From SIG440 sp045645805 (GTDB lineage Bacteria; Bacillota; Clostridia; Monoglobales; Monoglobaceae): 28,897 bases of DNA. This document shows positions 16,340 through 24,049 of the stretch, one piece after another; the stretch's first letter is position 1, and each line of letters starts with the position of its first letter. A program made the translations under genes and the position numbers. The stretch is taken from NCBI GenBank assembly GCA_045645805.1, contig JAZRJL010000020.1, positions 1-28,897 of the forward strand, read 5' to 3'. The notes beneath the pieces are model-generated. The model ran no database searches and had not been told where the DNA came from. It saw nothing but the letters and a program-made list of their open reading frames with translations.

Positions 16340-16981
16340 ATGAAAAAAATACATACGGGAAAACTCATATCAGAGTATTTAATTAAAAATAAATGGCAGT
16401 TTGCTGTCGCTTTTGTTTGCGTGTTTGCAGGTGTATTTATCGGCACGGTGTATGCGGCGGTTCTTAAAGGACAGTCAGCTGAAGCAATGAGCGGATATCT
16501 TAAAAATTTTGTTTCTGCATATAATTTGCAATCGGTAAACCGAAAGGAAATATTCTCGTTTTCGGTTTACAACAACATAAAAACAGTTTTACTTATGTGG
16601 TTATCGGGGCTGTGGATATATTTTTTACCAGTTGGTGCAATGCAAATTTTTGCAAAAGGCTGCAAGCTTGGTTTTTCAACATCTGTTTTTGTCAGAATTT
16701 TTGGCTTAAAAGGCATATTTTTTGCTTTTTTAGCTTCATTGCCGCAGCTTGCGGCAATTATTCCATCTATGATAGTCTATTATGTTGTAAATATAAATTT
16801 TGCACTTTCGCTAAATAGAATTAAAAATGGAAAGTCTTCACGTTGTTCAAAAAATGAAATCTATATAAAAAATTTATTATATTTACTGGCAGCGGTGTGT
16901 ATAGCGGTCATTGCCGCTATGATTGATGCTTTTGTTATGCCGCCGGTCTTGAAGCCGGTTTGCTTCTTGCTGAGCAGTTGA
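16340..16981 (+). CDS. spoIIM: Stage II sporulation protein M
   Basis: A 213-residue polytopic protein with about five membrane segments: FAVAFVCVFAGVFIGTVYAA (about 19-38), then pairs near 75-105, 115-145 and a final one near 180-205. The GSLPQLAAI-like run (ASLPQLAAIIPSMIVYY) fits SpoIIM. In Bacillus SpoIIM works with SpoIID and SpoIIP in the DMP peptidoglycan hydrolase machine during engulfment of the forespore. It lies directly before xerD, as in many Bacillota, which supports the call and marks the organism as from a spore-forming lineage. A ribosome site AGGAG lies nine bases upstream. Confidence 0.85.
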   Translation: MKKIHTGKLISEYLIKNKWQFAVAFVCVFAGVFIGTVYAAVLKGQSAEAMSGYLKNFVSAYNLQSVNRKEIFSFSVYNNIKTVLLMWLSGLWIYFLPVGAMQIFAKGCKLGFSTSVFVRIFGLKGIFFAFLASLPQLAAIIPSMIVYYVVNINFALSLNRIKNGKSSRCSKNEIYIKNLLYLLAAVCIAVIAAMIDAFVMPPVLKPVCFLLSS

Positions 16982-16987
16982 AGTTAG

Positions 16988-17010
16988 GCAGAGGGTGAAT
17001 TTGCCTCTGC
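16988..17010 (+). other. Intercistronic hairpin between spoIIM and xerD
   Basis: GCAGAGG (16988-16994) pairs with CCTCTGC (17004-17010) over a nine-base loop. It sits three bases before the xerD ribosome site (AGGGGG at 17013) and has no T-run. It could stall or process the mRNA, or affect xerD translation; it is too short to say more. Confidence 0.5.
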
Positions 17011-17025
17011 TTAGGGGGAAAGGTT

Positions 17026-17925
17026 ATGCGAACACTATCCGAAAAATACTTTGAGTTTCTTCTCAAGGCTAAAAATGCTTCCCAGAACACGCTTGTATCC
17101 TACAAACGTGATATTAATGCATATATTTCTTTTCTTGAAGATAAGAAAATGCATATAAAAAGGACAAACGGAACAACCGTGCTTGACTACTTGATGGGAC
17201 TTCAAAAGTCAGGAAAGTCTGCGTCTACAGTATCACGAAATCTTGCATCAATACGTTCGATGTATCGTTTTTTACAAAACGAAGGTGAGATTTCGGTTGA
17301 CCCGACAGCACAGCTTCATTCGTTAAAAATTGAAAAAAAACTACCAGAGACATTAACGGACGAGGAAGTGGAAAGACTTTTAAATCAGCCTGATATAAAT
17401 GAACTTAAGGGTTGTCGTGATAAGGCGATGCTTGAGCTTTTATATGCAACAGGAATGCGTGTAAGCGAGATGATGAATCTTAAGCTTTCTGATGTTGATA
17501 TGAATATTGGATACATAAACTGTAATCAGGGCAGTAAATTAAGGGTAATTCCTGTATATTCAATTGCAAAAAAAGCAATTAAGGATTACATAGAAAGTGC
17601 AAGACCATATATGGTCAAAGGCTCTGCCGAGGATACGCTTTTTGTAAATTACAGCGGCGGTAAAATGACAAGACAGGGTTTTTGGAAAATAATTAAGCAG
17701 TATGCGGTTTCTGCCAACATTACAAAGACAATTACACCTCATACCCTGAGACATTCTTTTGCAACGCATCTTCTTGAAAATGGTGCAGATTTGCGCTCTA
17801 TTCAGGAAATGCTGGGTCATACAGATATTTCATCAACACAGGTATATGCTCAGGTTGTGAAAAAACATCTTAAGGATGTTTACAAAAATGCTCATCCAAG
17901 AGCAAAAAAGAAGCAGGCAACTTAG
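17026..17925 (+). CDS. xerD: Tyrosine recombinase XerD
   Basis: A 299-residue site-specific recombinase. The catalytic set is complete: R145 (ATGMRVSE), K171 (QGSKLR), H239 and R242 (PHTLRHSFATH), H265 (LGHTDISS) and the nucleophile Y274 (TQVYAQV). The N-terminal SAM-like DNA-binding domain covers residues 1-100 with a short linker before the catalytic domain. XerD acts with XerC at the dif site to resolve chromosome dimers at the division septum. The position after spoIIM and the absence of flanking repeats or cargo argue for the housekeeping enzyme, not a mobile-element integrase. It is followed by a terminator. Confidence 0.93.
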   Translation: MRTLSEKYFEFLLKAKNASQNTLVSYKRDINAYISFLEDKKMHIKRTNGTTVLDYLMGLQKSGKSASTVSRNLASIRSMYRFLQNEGEISVDPTAQLHSLKIEKKLPETLTDEEVERLLNQPDINELKGCRDKAMLELLYATGMRVSEMMNLKLSDVDMNIGYINCNQGSKLRVIPVYSIAKKAIKDYIESARPYMVKGSAEDTLFVNYSGGKMTRQGFWKIIKQYAVSANITKTITPHTLRHSFATHLLENGADLRSIQEMLGHTDISSTQVYAQVVKKHLKDVYKNAHPRAKKKQAT

Positions 17926-17989
17926 AATCACAAAAGATTTTAGTGAATTAAATTACATTACATAATAATAAGTTATCTTTAATATGCAA

Positions 17990-18022
17990 AAAAATAGCCT
18001 TGATAATTCAAGGTTATTTTTA
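17990..18022 (+). terminator. Intrinsic terminator after xerD
   Basis: A 13-pair stem, A-rich at the base and GCCTTG/CAAGGT at the top (17990-18002 with 18009-18021, one G-T pair), loop ATAATT, then a T-rich run TTTTTATATTTTT. It ends the aminotransferase-to-xerD transcript. The rest of the interval 17926-18181 holds a promoter and leader for the topoisomerase pair. Confidence 0.8.
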
Positions 18023-18071
18023 TATTTTTATGGGAAAAGATATCAATAAATATAAAATTTATAAAATTTCC

Positions 18072-18100
18072 TTTACAATGGAAAAAATTTTTGTTATACT
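18072..18100 (+). promoter_or_regulatory. Extended -10 promoter for the topoisomerase pair
   Basis: TTTACA (18072-18077), 17-base spacer, TATACT (18095-18100), preceded by TGT (TGN extension). Leader of about 75 bases to the GGAGG site at 18166-18170. Confidence 0.75.
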
Positions 18101-18181
18101 GTATATTGTGAAAAAATATATACAAAATCTACAATATATAGTTTCGGATACAAAGCAATAAAAACGGAGGTACAGGCTAAG

Positions 18182-20161
18182 GTGTGTGCAAAAAGTTATA
18201 ATGATGACAGCATTGTTGCACTTAAGGGTGCGGACAGAGTAAGAAAACGTCCTGCGGTTATTTTTGGTTCTGATGGAATTGAAGGCTGCAGACATTCTGT
18301 ATTTGAAATACTGTCAAACTCTATTGATGAGGCAAGAGAGGGTCACGGCGATATTATAATTGTCAGACGTTTCCTCGATAAGTCTGTGGAGGTTGAGGAC
18401 CATGGACGTGGTATCCCCGTTGACTATAACCAGCGTGAGGAACGCTTTAACTGGGAGCTTGTCTTTTGTGAAATGTATGCTGGCGGCAAGTACAAGAATA
18501 ATTCAGGCGAAAACTATGAATTCAGCCTTGGTTTAAATGGTCTTGGTACTTGTGCAACGCAGTATAGTTCTGAATTTATGGATGTTGAAATTCTTCGCGA
18601 CGGCTTCAAATTTGAGCTTCATTTTGAAAAGGGCGAGAATATAGGTGGTTTGCAAAAGACACAGTTTCGCCACAGACATACGGGTACAAAAATTCACTGG
18701 AAGCCTGATATTGAAGTTTTTACCGATATTGATATTTCTCTTGATTATTACTGCGATGTGCTGAAAAAGCAAGCGGTTGTTAACTCGGGGGTAAAGTTTA
18801 TTCTTTACAACGAAACCGAGCCTGGTAAATTTGAAGAATTTGTTTTTCAGTACGATAACGGTATTATGGACTACCTGACCGAAATCTGCGATGGCAAGGA
18901 AAAGACACTTCCTTACTATATCGAGGCTGAACGTCGTGGTCGTGACCGTGAGGATAAGGAAGAATACAAGGTAAAGATGAGCTTTGCTTTTTGTATGAAT
19001 AATGACATAAATGTGATTGAATATTATCACAACTCAAGCTTTCTTGAACACGGTGGGGCACCCGACAAGGCGGTAAGGAATGCCTTTGTTTATGCAATTG
19101 ATAAATACTTAAAGGCAAACGGAAAATATACAAAGAATGAATCGAAAATTCTTTTTGCAGATGTTCAGGACAGTCTGTGCTTGATAAGCAACTCGTTTTC
19201 AACGCTTACAAGCTATGAGAACCAGACAAAGAAGGCAATTACCAATAAGTTTATTCAGGACTCAATGACCGAGTTCCTTCGTGAACAGCTTGATGTATAC
19301 TTTATTGAAAATAAAATGGATGCCGAAAAGCTTGCGGAGCAGGTTCTTGTAAACAAACGCAGCCGTGAAACTGCTGAAAAAACAAGGACAAGTATGAAAA
19401 AGAAGCTTGACGGCAAGATGGATGCACTTAACCGTGTTAAAAAGTTTGTTGACTGTCGAAGCAAGGATACTTCAAAACGTGAAATTTACATTGTGGAGGG
19501 TGATTCGGCGCTTGGTGCGTGTAAGCTTGGCAGAGACAGTGAATTTCAGGCGATTATTCCGCTTCGGGGAAAAATTCTGAACTGTCTTAAGGCGGACTAC
19601 GACAGAATTTTCAAAAGTGATGTAATTGTTGACCTTTTAAAGGTTCTCGGTTGTGGGGTTGAAATAACTTCAAAAAACAACAAGGATTTAAGTTCATTTG
19701 ATCTTGAAAATTTAAGATGGAACAAGGTTATTATCTGTACCGATGCCGATGTTGATGGATTTCAGATTCGTACACTTGTTCTCACAATGCTTTACCGTCT
19801 GACCCCTACCTTGATTGAAAAAGGCTATGTTTATATTGCGGAGTCACCTCTTTACGAAATAAACAGCAAAAACAATACCTATTTTGCATTTGATGAAAGG
19901 GAGAAAGCTGATATTCTTGCAAAGCTTGAAGGGCAGAAGTACACCATTCAGAGAAGCAAGGGTCTTGGTGAAAACCAACCTGATATGATGTGGGAGACAA
20001 CAATGAATCCCGAAACAAGACGGCTTATCAAGGTTATGCCCGACGATGTTGAAAAAACAAAGGAAATGTTTGAACTTCTGCTTGGCGACAATCTAGCCGG
20101 CAGAAAAGAGCATATTGCAGAAAACGGTTACAAATATATCGATATGACCGACGTAATGTAA
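18182..20161 (+). CDS. Divergent type IIA DNA topoisomerase, ATPase/TOPRIM subunit (ParE/GyrB-like)
   Basis: A 659-residue GyrB/ParE homologue. The GHKL ATPase site has E42 and N46 (FEILSNSIDE) and D73 (EDHGRGIPV), the same numbers as E. coli GyrB, though the usual Asp45 is Ser. The glycine lid reads GLNGLGTCAT in place of GGLHGVG. The transducer has ENQTKKA (348-350 = Q-T-K switch loop). TOPRIM: VEGDSALGACKLGR (E439, D441) and CTDADVDGFQIR (D521, D523, D525), and RSKGLGEN near 625. So catalysis looks intact. Length and lack of the standard GyrB HPGMYIGS and GGLHGVG wording put it in the divergent subfamily found in clostridia as a second, ParE-like enzyme. GTG start with CGGAGG 11 bases upstream. 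It precedes its ParC-like partner by 19 bases. Confidence 0.9.
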   Translation: MCAKSYNDDSIVALKGADRVRKRPAVIFGSDGIEGCRHSVFEILSNSIDEAREGHGDIIIVRRFLDKSVEVEDHGRGIPVDYNQREERFNWELVFCEMYAGGKYKNNSGENYEFSLGLNGLGTCATQYSSEFMDVEILRDGFKFELHFEKGENIGGLQKTQFRHRHTGTKIHWKPDIEVFTDIDISLDYYCDVLKKQAVVNSGVKFILYNETEPGKFEEFVFQYDNGIMDYLTEICDGKEKTLPYYIEAERRGRDREDKEEYKVKMSFAFCMNNDINVIEYYHNSSFLEHGGAPDKAVRNAFVYAIDKYLKANGKYTKNESKILFADVQDSLCLISNSFSTLTSYENQTKKAITNKFIQDSMTEFLREQLDVYFIENKMDAEKLAEQVLVNKRSRETAEKTRTSMKKKLDGKMDALNRVKKFVDCRSKDTSKREIYIVEGDSALGACKLGRDSEFQAIIPLRGKILNCLKADYDRIFKSDVIVDLLKVLGCGVEITSKNNKDLSSFDLENLRWNKVIICTDADVDGFQIRTLVLTMLYRLTPTLIEKGYVYIAESPLYEINSKNNTYFAFDEREKADILAKLEGQKYTIQRSKGLGENQPDMMWETTMNPETRRLIKVMPDDVEKTKEMFELLLGDNLAGRKEHIAENGYKYIDMTDVM

Positions 20162-20180
20162 TGTGAAAGGAACGAAAACT

Positions 20181-22409
20181 ATGCCAAAGAAAACAACAAA
20201 AAAAGCTGCTGAAAAGGCTAAACCGGTGAAAGACCCGATTATTAACAATCAGCAGATAACATATACACTTGAAAGCAATTATATGCCTTATGCAATGAGT
20301 GTAATAATTTCCCGTGCTATTCCGGAAATTGACGGGTTTAAACCGTCCCACAGAAAATTGCTGTATACTATGTATAAAATGGGTCTTATTTCCGGCGGAC
20401 GTATTAAATCTGCCAACGTAGTTGGACGTACTATGCAGCTTAATCCGCACGGTGATGCAGCAATTTACGAAACGATGGTCAGACTCACCGAGGGACATCA
20501 GGCATTACTTCATCCCCTTGTTGATTCAAAGGGTAACTTTGGACGTCAGTATTCAAGGGATATGGCATATGCCGCTGCACGTTATACCGAGGTAAAGCTT
20601 GCCAAAATCTGCACCGAGATTTTCAATGATATAGATAAAGAAACCGTTGATTTTGTTGACAACTATGACGGAAGTTTAAAAGAGCCTACGCTGTTACCTG
20701 TGACATTTCCTAACATTCTTGTAAATCCCAATCAGGGTATTGCGGTTGGTATGGCATCAAATATATGCAGTTTTAATCTTTCTGAAATCTGTGAAGCAAC
20801 AATCAAGCTGATGAAAAACCCTGACAGTGATATATTGGATGTGCTCAAAGCTCCTGATTTTTCTACAGGCGGCGAGGTTATCTACGATGAAGCTACATTC
20901 AGGGAAATCTATTCAACGGGCAGAGGCTCGTTCAAAATCAGGGCCAAGTACGAATACGATAAAAAAGCTAACTGCATTGATATAAAGGAAATCCCGTATA
21001 CCACAACTGTTGAAGCCATAGTTGAAAAAATTATTGAGCTTATTAAGGCGGGAAAGCTTAAGGAAGTTTCGGATATCCGTGACGAAACCGATAAAAACGG
21101 TCTTAAGCTTACCATTGATTTAAAAAAGGGTACAGACCATCAAAAGCTTATGGCAAAGCTGTTTAAGACCACGCCACTTCAAGACAGCTTTGGTTGCAAC
21201 TTCAATATTCTTGTTGAAGGCTCACCAATGGTTCTTGGTGTTAACGATATGATTTGTGAATGGCTCAGGTTTCGCAAGAATTGTATCAAACGCGGTATCA
21301 GGTATGATATACAAAAGAAAAGTGACAAGCTGCACCTTTTGAGAGGTCTTGAAAAAATCCTTCTTGATATCGACAAGGCAGTAAAAATTGTTCGTGAAAC
21401 CGAAGAGGATTTAATGGTTGTTCCCAACCTTATGAAAGGCTTTGGAATAGATGAAAATCAGGCAGAATTTGTTGCTGAAATTAAGCTGAGAAACCTGAAT
21501 AAGGAGTATATTCTTAAAAAGACTGCTGAAATCGAGGCTCTTGAAAAGGAACTTGAAGAACTGAAAGATACCCTTGAAAGTAATAAAAAGATTGAAAAGA
21601 TAATCGAAAAACAGCTGAAAGAGATTTCAAAAAAGTTCGGTCAGCCGAGAAAAACTGACATAGTAACAGAGGAAGATGCTTCTTTGGTTGAGGTTGAGGA
21701 AAATATTGAAAATTATCCTGTAATGATTTTTGTTACGGCTGACGGATATCTCAAAAAGATTTCACATTTGTCACTTAGGTTCAGCGGTGAACAAAAACTG
21801 AAGGAAAATGACCGCATAGTCAAAAGCATTGATACCGACAATCTAACTGAAATTCTTGTATTTTCAAGCTCGGGTGAGGTTTACAAAACAAAGGCTTACG
21901 AAATTCCTGACAGCAAGGCAAGCCTTTTGGGCGAGTACCTGCCAAACCTTTTGCAAATGGGCAGCAACGAAAAAGTTCTTGGTGTTGTGACCACCCATGA
22001 TTATAGCGGACAGCTTTTGCTTTGTTTTGAAAACGGAAAGGTTGCTAAGGTTGATTTAAAGGCTTACTGGACAAAATCAAACCGCAAAAAGCTTACCAAT
22101 GCTTTTTCGACAGCTTCGCCACTTGTGAAAATTATTCATATCAAGGAAGAAAAGGATATCGTTCTTATATCAAACAACAAAAAAGCCCTTTGCTTTAACA
22201 GCGAAAAGGTTGCACTTAAATCTACAAAAAGTACCCAGGGCGTTATGGTTATGCAGCCTACAAAAGGAAGTGTGGTTGTTGATGCTTGCCTTGGCGAGGA
22301 ATGTGGCTTTAAGGACATAAAGGCTTATCGTACACGAAATATTCCTGCAAAGGGGTCGTTTATAAAGCCTGAGGATGAGGGAACTGAGCAGATTACCTTA
22401 TTTGATTAA
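20181..22409 (+). CDS. Divergent type IIA DNA topoisomerase, cleavage subunit (ParC/GyrA-like)
   Basis: A 742-residue GyrA/ParC homologue. After a Lys/Ala-rich head comes YMPYAMSVIISRAIPE; the winged helix has NPHGDAAIYE (residues 88-97) and the catalytic tyrosine is Y135 in AAARYTE with R134 before it. At the positions equal to E. coli GyrA Ser83 and Asp87 it has Ala93 and Glu97, so the usual fluoroquinolone-binding Ser is lacking. A coiled-coil gate covers about 420-490 (EALEKELEELKDTLESNKK). The C-terminal beta-pinwheel (about 515-735) is short and lacks a GyrA box (QRRGGRG), so decatenation or relaxation is more likely than supercoiling. ATG 20181 has AAAGGA nine bases upstream; an in-frame GTG at 20163 is too near the parE stop. 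Confidence 0.9.
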   Translation: MPKKTTKKAAEKAKPVKDPIINNQQITYTLESNYMPYAMSVIISRAIPEIDGFKPSHRKLLYTMYKMGLISGGRIKSANVVGRTMQLNPHGDAAIYETMVRLTEGHQALLHPLVDSKGNFGRQYSRDMAYAAARYTEVKLAKICTEIFNDIDKETVDFVDNYDGSLKEPTLLPVTFPNILVNPNQGIAVGMASNICSFNLSEICEATIKLMKNPDSDILDVLKAPDFSTGGEVIYDEATFREIYSTGRGSFKIRAKYEYDKKANCIDIKEIPYTTTVEAIVEKIIELIKAGKLKEVSDIRDETDKNGLKLTIDLKKGTDHQKLMAKLFKTTPLQDSFGCNFNILVEGSPMVLGVNDMICEWLRFRKNCIKRGIRYDIQKKSDKLHLLRGLEKILLDIDKAVKIVRETEEDLMVVPNLMKGFGIDENQAEFVAEIKLRNLNKEYILKKTAEIEALEKELEELKDTLESNKKIEKIIEKQLKEISKKFGQPRKTDIVTEEDASLVEVEENIENYPVMIFVTADGYLKKISHLSLRFSGEQKLKENDRIVKSIDTDNLTEILVFSSSGEVYKTKAYEIPDSKASLLGEYLPNLLQMGSNEKVLGVVTTHDYSGQLLLCFENGKVAKVDLKAYWTKSNRKKLTNAFSTASPLVKIIHIKEEKDIVLISNNKKALCFNSEKVALKSTKSTQGVMVMQPTKGSVVVDACLGEECGFKDIKAYRTRNIPAKGSFIKPEDEGTEQITLFD

Positions 22410-22413
22410 ATAT

Positions 22414-22449
22414 GGGGCTGTGTGAAAAGCAATGCTTTTTAACAGCCTC
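22414..22449 (+). terminator. Hairpin after the ParC-like gene
   Basis: GGGGCTGT (22414-22421) pairs with ACAGCCTC (22442-22449, one G-T) and an inner AAAAGC/GCTTTT pair (22425-22430, 22434-22439). This is a common terminator-like shape, but it is not followed by a T-run, so it may be partial; the next ribosome site GGAGAG starts nine bases later. Confidence 0.6.
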
Positions 22450-22469
22450 AATTGTATGGAGAGAAACAA

Positions 22470-23393
22470 ATGAAGAATTATAAAGATAAAATTTTTACAA
22501 ATACGTTTTTTGTTACAGCAGCGGCAATTTTGTGCTGTGCCTTGTGGGGGAGTGCAACACCTTTTATTAAGATAGGTTATGCGCTTATCTTACCGGCAAA
22601 GGATACCCCGTCGATAATACTATTTGCAGGAACAAGATTTACTCTTGCGGGCATTATTACAGTTTTGATTTACAGTATAGCAAGACGAAAGTTTTTATAT
22701 CCCAAAAAGGAAAATATCTCACGAATTGCTGTTGTTTCGGCATTTCAGACGGTTATACAATATGTTTTCTTCTACATAGGTCTGGCAAATACAACCGGTG
22801 TTAAAGGTACGGTTGCAAGCGGAACGAATGTGTTTTTTGCAATACTGATTGCCGGATACATTTTCAGACTTGAAAAAGTTACGTTAAAGAAAATCGTTGC
22901 ATGTATAATTGGTTTTGCAGGAATGGTTGCGGTTAATCTTAATGGTCTTGATTTAAATATGAATTTCACAGGCGATGCTTTTGTTATTTTTGCAGCTATT
23001 GCTTATGCAATTTCATCGGTACTGATTAAGATGTTTTCAAGCTATGAGGACCCTGTTGTTATAAGTGGATATCAGTTTTTTGCCGGTGGTATAGTTATGA
23101 TAATAATAGGTCTGATTTTTGGTGGACATATAGAACTTTCAGGGATAAAGGCTGCAGGGGTACTTCTGTATCTGGCAGTTTTATCTGCAGTTGCGTATGC
23201 ACTTTGGGGGGTATTGCTTAAATACAATCCGGTATCCAAGGTGACGGTATACAGCTTTATGATTTCTGTGTTTGGCGTACTGTTTTCTACGTTTTTGCTT
23301 GAGGAAAGCAGCAATGTGCCTGTAATTAATCTTATACTTGCAATTATTCTGGTTTCAACCGGAGTTATAATGCTTAATTACAAAAAAGATTAG
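22470..23393 (+). CDS. DMT family transporter (EamA domain)
   Basis: A 307-residue polytopic protein with about ten membrane segments in two homologous halves of five (two EamA repeats). The first half begins with LCCALWGSATPFIK, the family WGS motif, and the second with AIAYAISSVLIKMFS; SAVAYALWGVLLKYNP and a final ILVSTGVIMLNY helix follow. It exports or imports a small metabolite, often an amino acid or nucleotide sugar; the substrate cannot be read. The start is ATG 22470 with GGAGAG six bases upstream rather than TTG 22452. It is followed by a large hairpin and then by a fragment of a surface protein. Confidence 0.9.
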   Translation: MKNYKDKIFTNTFFVTAAAILCCALWGSATPFIKIGYALILPAKDTPSIILFAGTRFTLAGIITVLIYSIARRKFLYPKKENISRIAVVSAFQTVIQYVFFYIGLANTTGVKGTVASGTNVFFAILIAGYIFRLEKVTLKKIVACIIGFAGMVAVNLNGLDLNMNFTGDAFVIFAAIAYAISSVLIKMFSSYEDPVVISGYQFFAGGIVMIIIGLIFGGHIELSGIKAAGVLLYLAVLSAVAYALWGVLLKYNPVSKVTVYSFMISVFGVLFSTFLLEESSNVPVINLILAIILVSTGVIMLNYKKD

Positions 23394-23398
23394 TATTT

Positions 23399-24049
23399 AA
23401 AACAGCAGCAAGGAAAGGTTTCCTTGCTGCTGTGGCAGCTCCTGATGGAATTGATAACGTGAAAGAACTTATACAGGAGTTTTCAGGTACTGATGAAATA
23501 GGAACGGGCAAAACCGGCAAGGATTCGGCCTACAGAGCGGTTATGAATAACACATATGGAAGCTATACAGAGTTGAAATTGGCTTTTGATACTGCAAACG
23601 CAGACGGTTCAGGTAGTGGCTCAGGCGACGGAGCAGGTGGCGGCGGAGGTTCTTCTGCCGGTTCAAATAAAGCAAACGTAGGAGAAATGACTATAAATTC
23701 CGGCACAGATACACAGGATAATGAGCATTTGAAAATTCCGTTGCCGATTTTTTTGGATATTGAAGGTGTACCGTGGGCAAAGGATGCAATTACTTATCTT
23801 GCCGAAAAGAAAATCCTTAACGGGAAAGGCAATTATCGGTTCTGCCCAGATGATAGAATAACAAGGGAAGAGCTTACCAAGATTATTGTTCTGGCATTTG
23901 AATATGACAGCAGTAATTCAGCAAATTCAGGCTTTGCAGATATTTCGGACTGGGCAAAAAAATATGTGGATTGTGCTTTTGAAAACGGAATTGTAAAGGG
24001 TTTAGGAAACAAAGTTTTTGGAGCAAAGGACTATTATCCGTCGCTTTAA
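23399..24049 (+). pseudogene. SLH-domain surface protein fragment, truncated at both ends
   Basis: The frame is open from the DMT stop and has a GTG at 23432 but no ribosome site or signal peptide. It encodes the anchoring tail of a larger exported protein: a stretch LAAVAAPDGIDNVKELI, a Tyr/Lys helical region, a Gly/Ser linker (DGSGSGSGDGAGGGGGSS), then SLH domain 1 (FLDIEGVPWAKDAITYLAEKKILNGKG and ITREELTK) and most of SLH domain 2 (FADISDWAKKYVDCAFENGIVKGLG, FGAKDYY). SLH domains bind pyruvylated cell-wall polysaccharide. The second domain stops a few residues short of its conserved end and the third is absent. It therefore lacks both its catalytic or structural head and its anchor end. 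Near 24030 it joins the rhamnosidase remnant in another frame. Confidence 0.8.
23402..23433 (+). other. 15-bp perfect hairpin at the DMT/SLH-fragment boundary
   Basis: Bases 23402-23416 pair without mismatch with 23419-23433 (arm starts ACAGCAGCAAGG; GG at the turn, so about 14 pairs can form with a four-base loop). It lies nine bases after the DMT stop and would serve as its terminator, but the following bases GGCAGCTCC are not a T-run. The right arm also encodes LAAV of the SLH fragment, so arm and coding sequence coincide. Confidence 0.65.

Noticed and set aside
17026..17925. Tyrosine recombinase as the integrase of a mobile element
   Set aside because: It sits after spoIIM with no att-like repeats or cargo, and its length and motifs fit housekeeping XerD.
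18533..19030. Minus-strand ORF of 165 codons inside the ParE-like gene
   Set aside because: Antisense shadow of a gene with intact motifs; no ribosome site or known domain.
18182..22409. Calling the pair gyrB-gyrA
   Set aside because: The ATP-lid and QRDR wording differ from gyrase and the GyrA box is missing, so ParE/ParC-like is a better description.
23600..23670. Gly/Ser-rich run in the SLH fragment as a repeat array
   Set aside because: It reads as a flexible linker with mixed codons, without a repeated DNA unit.
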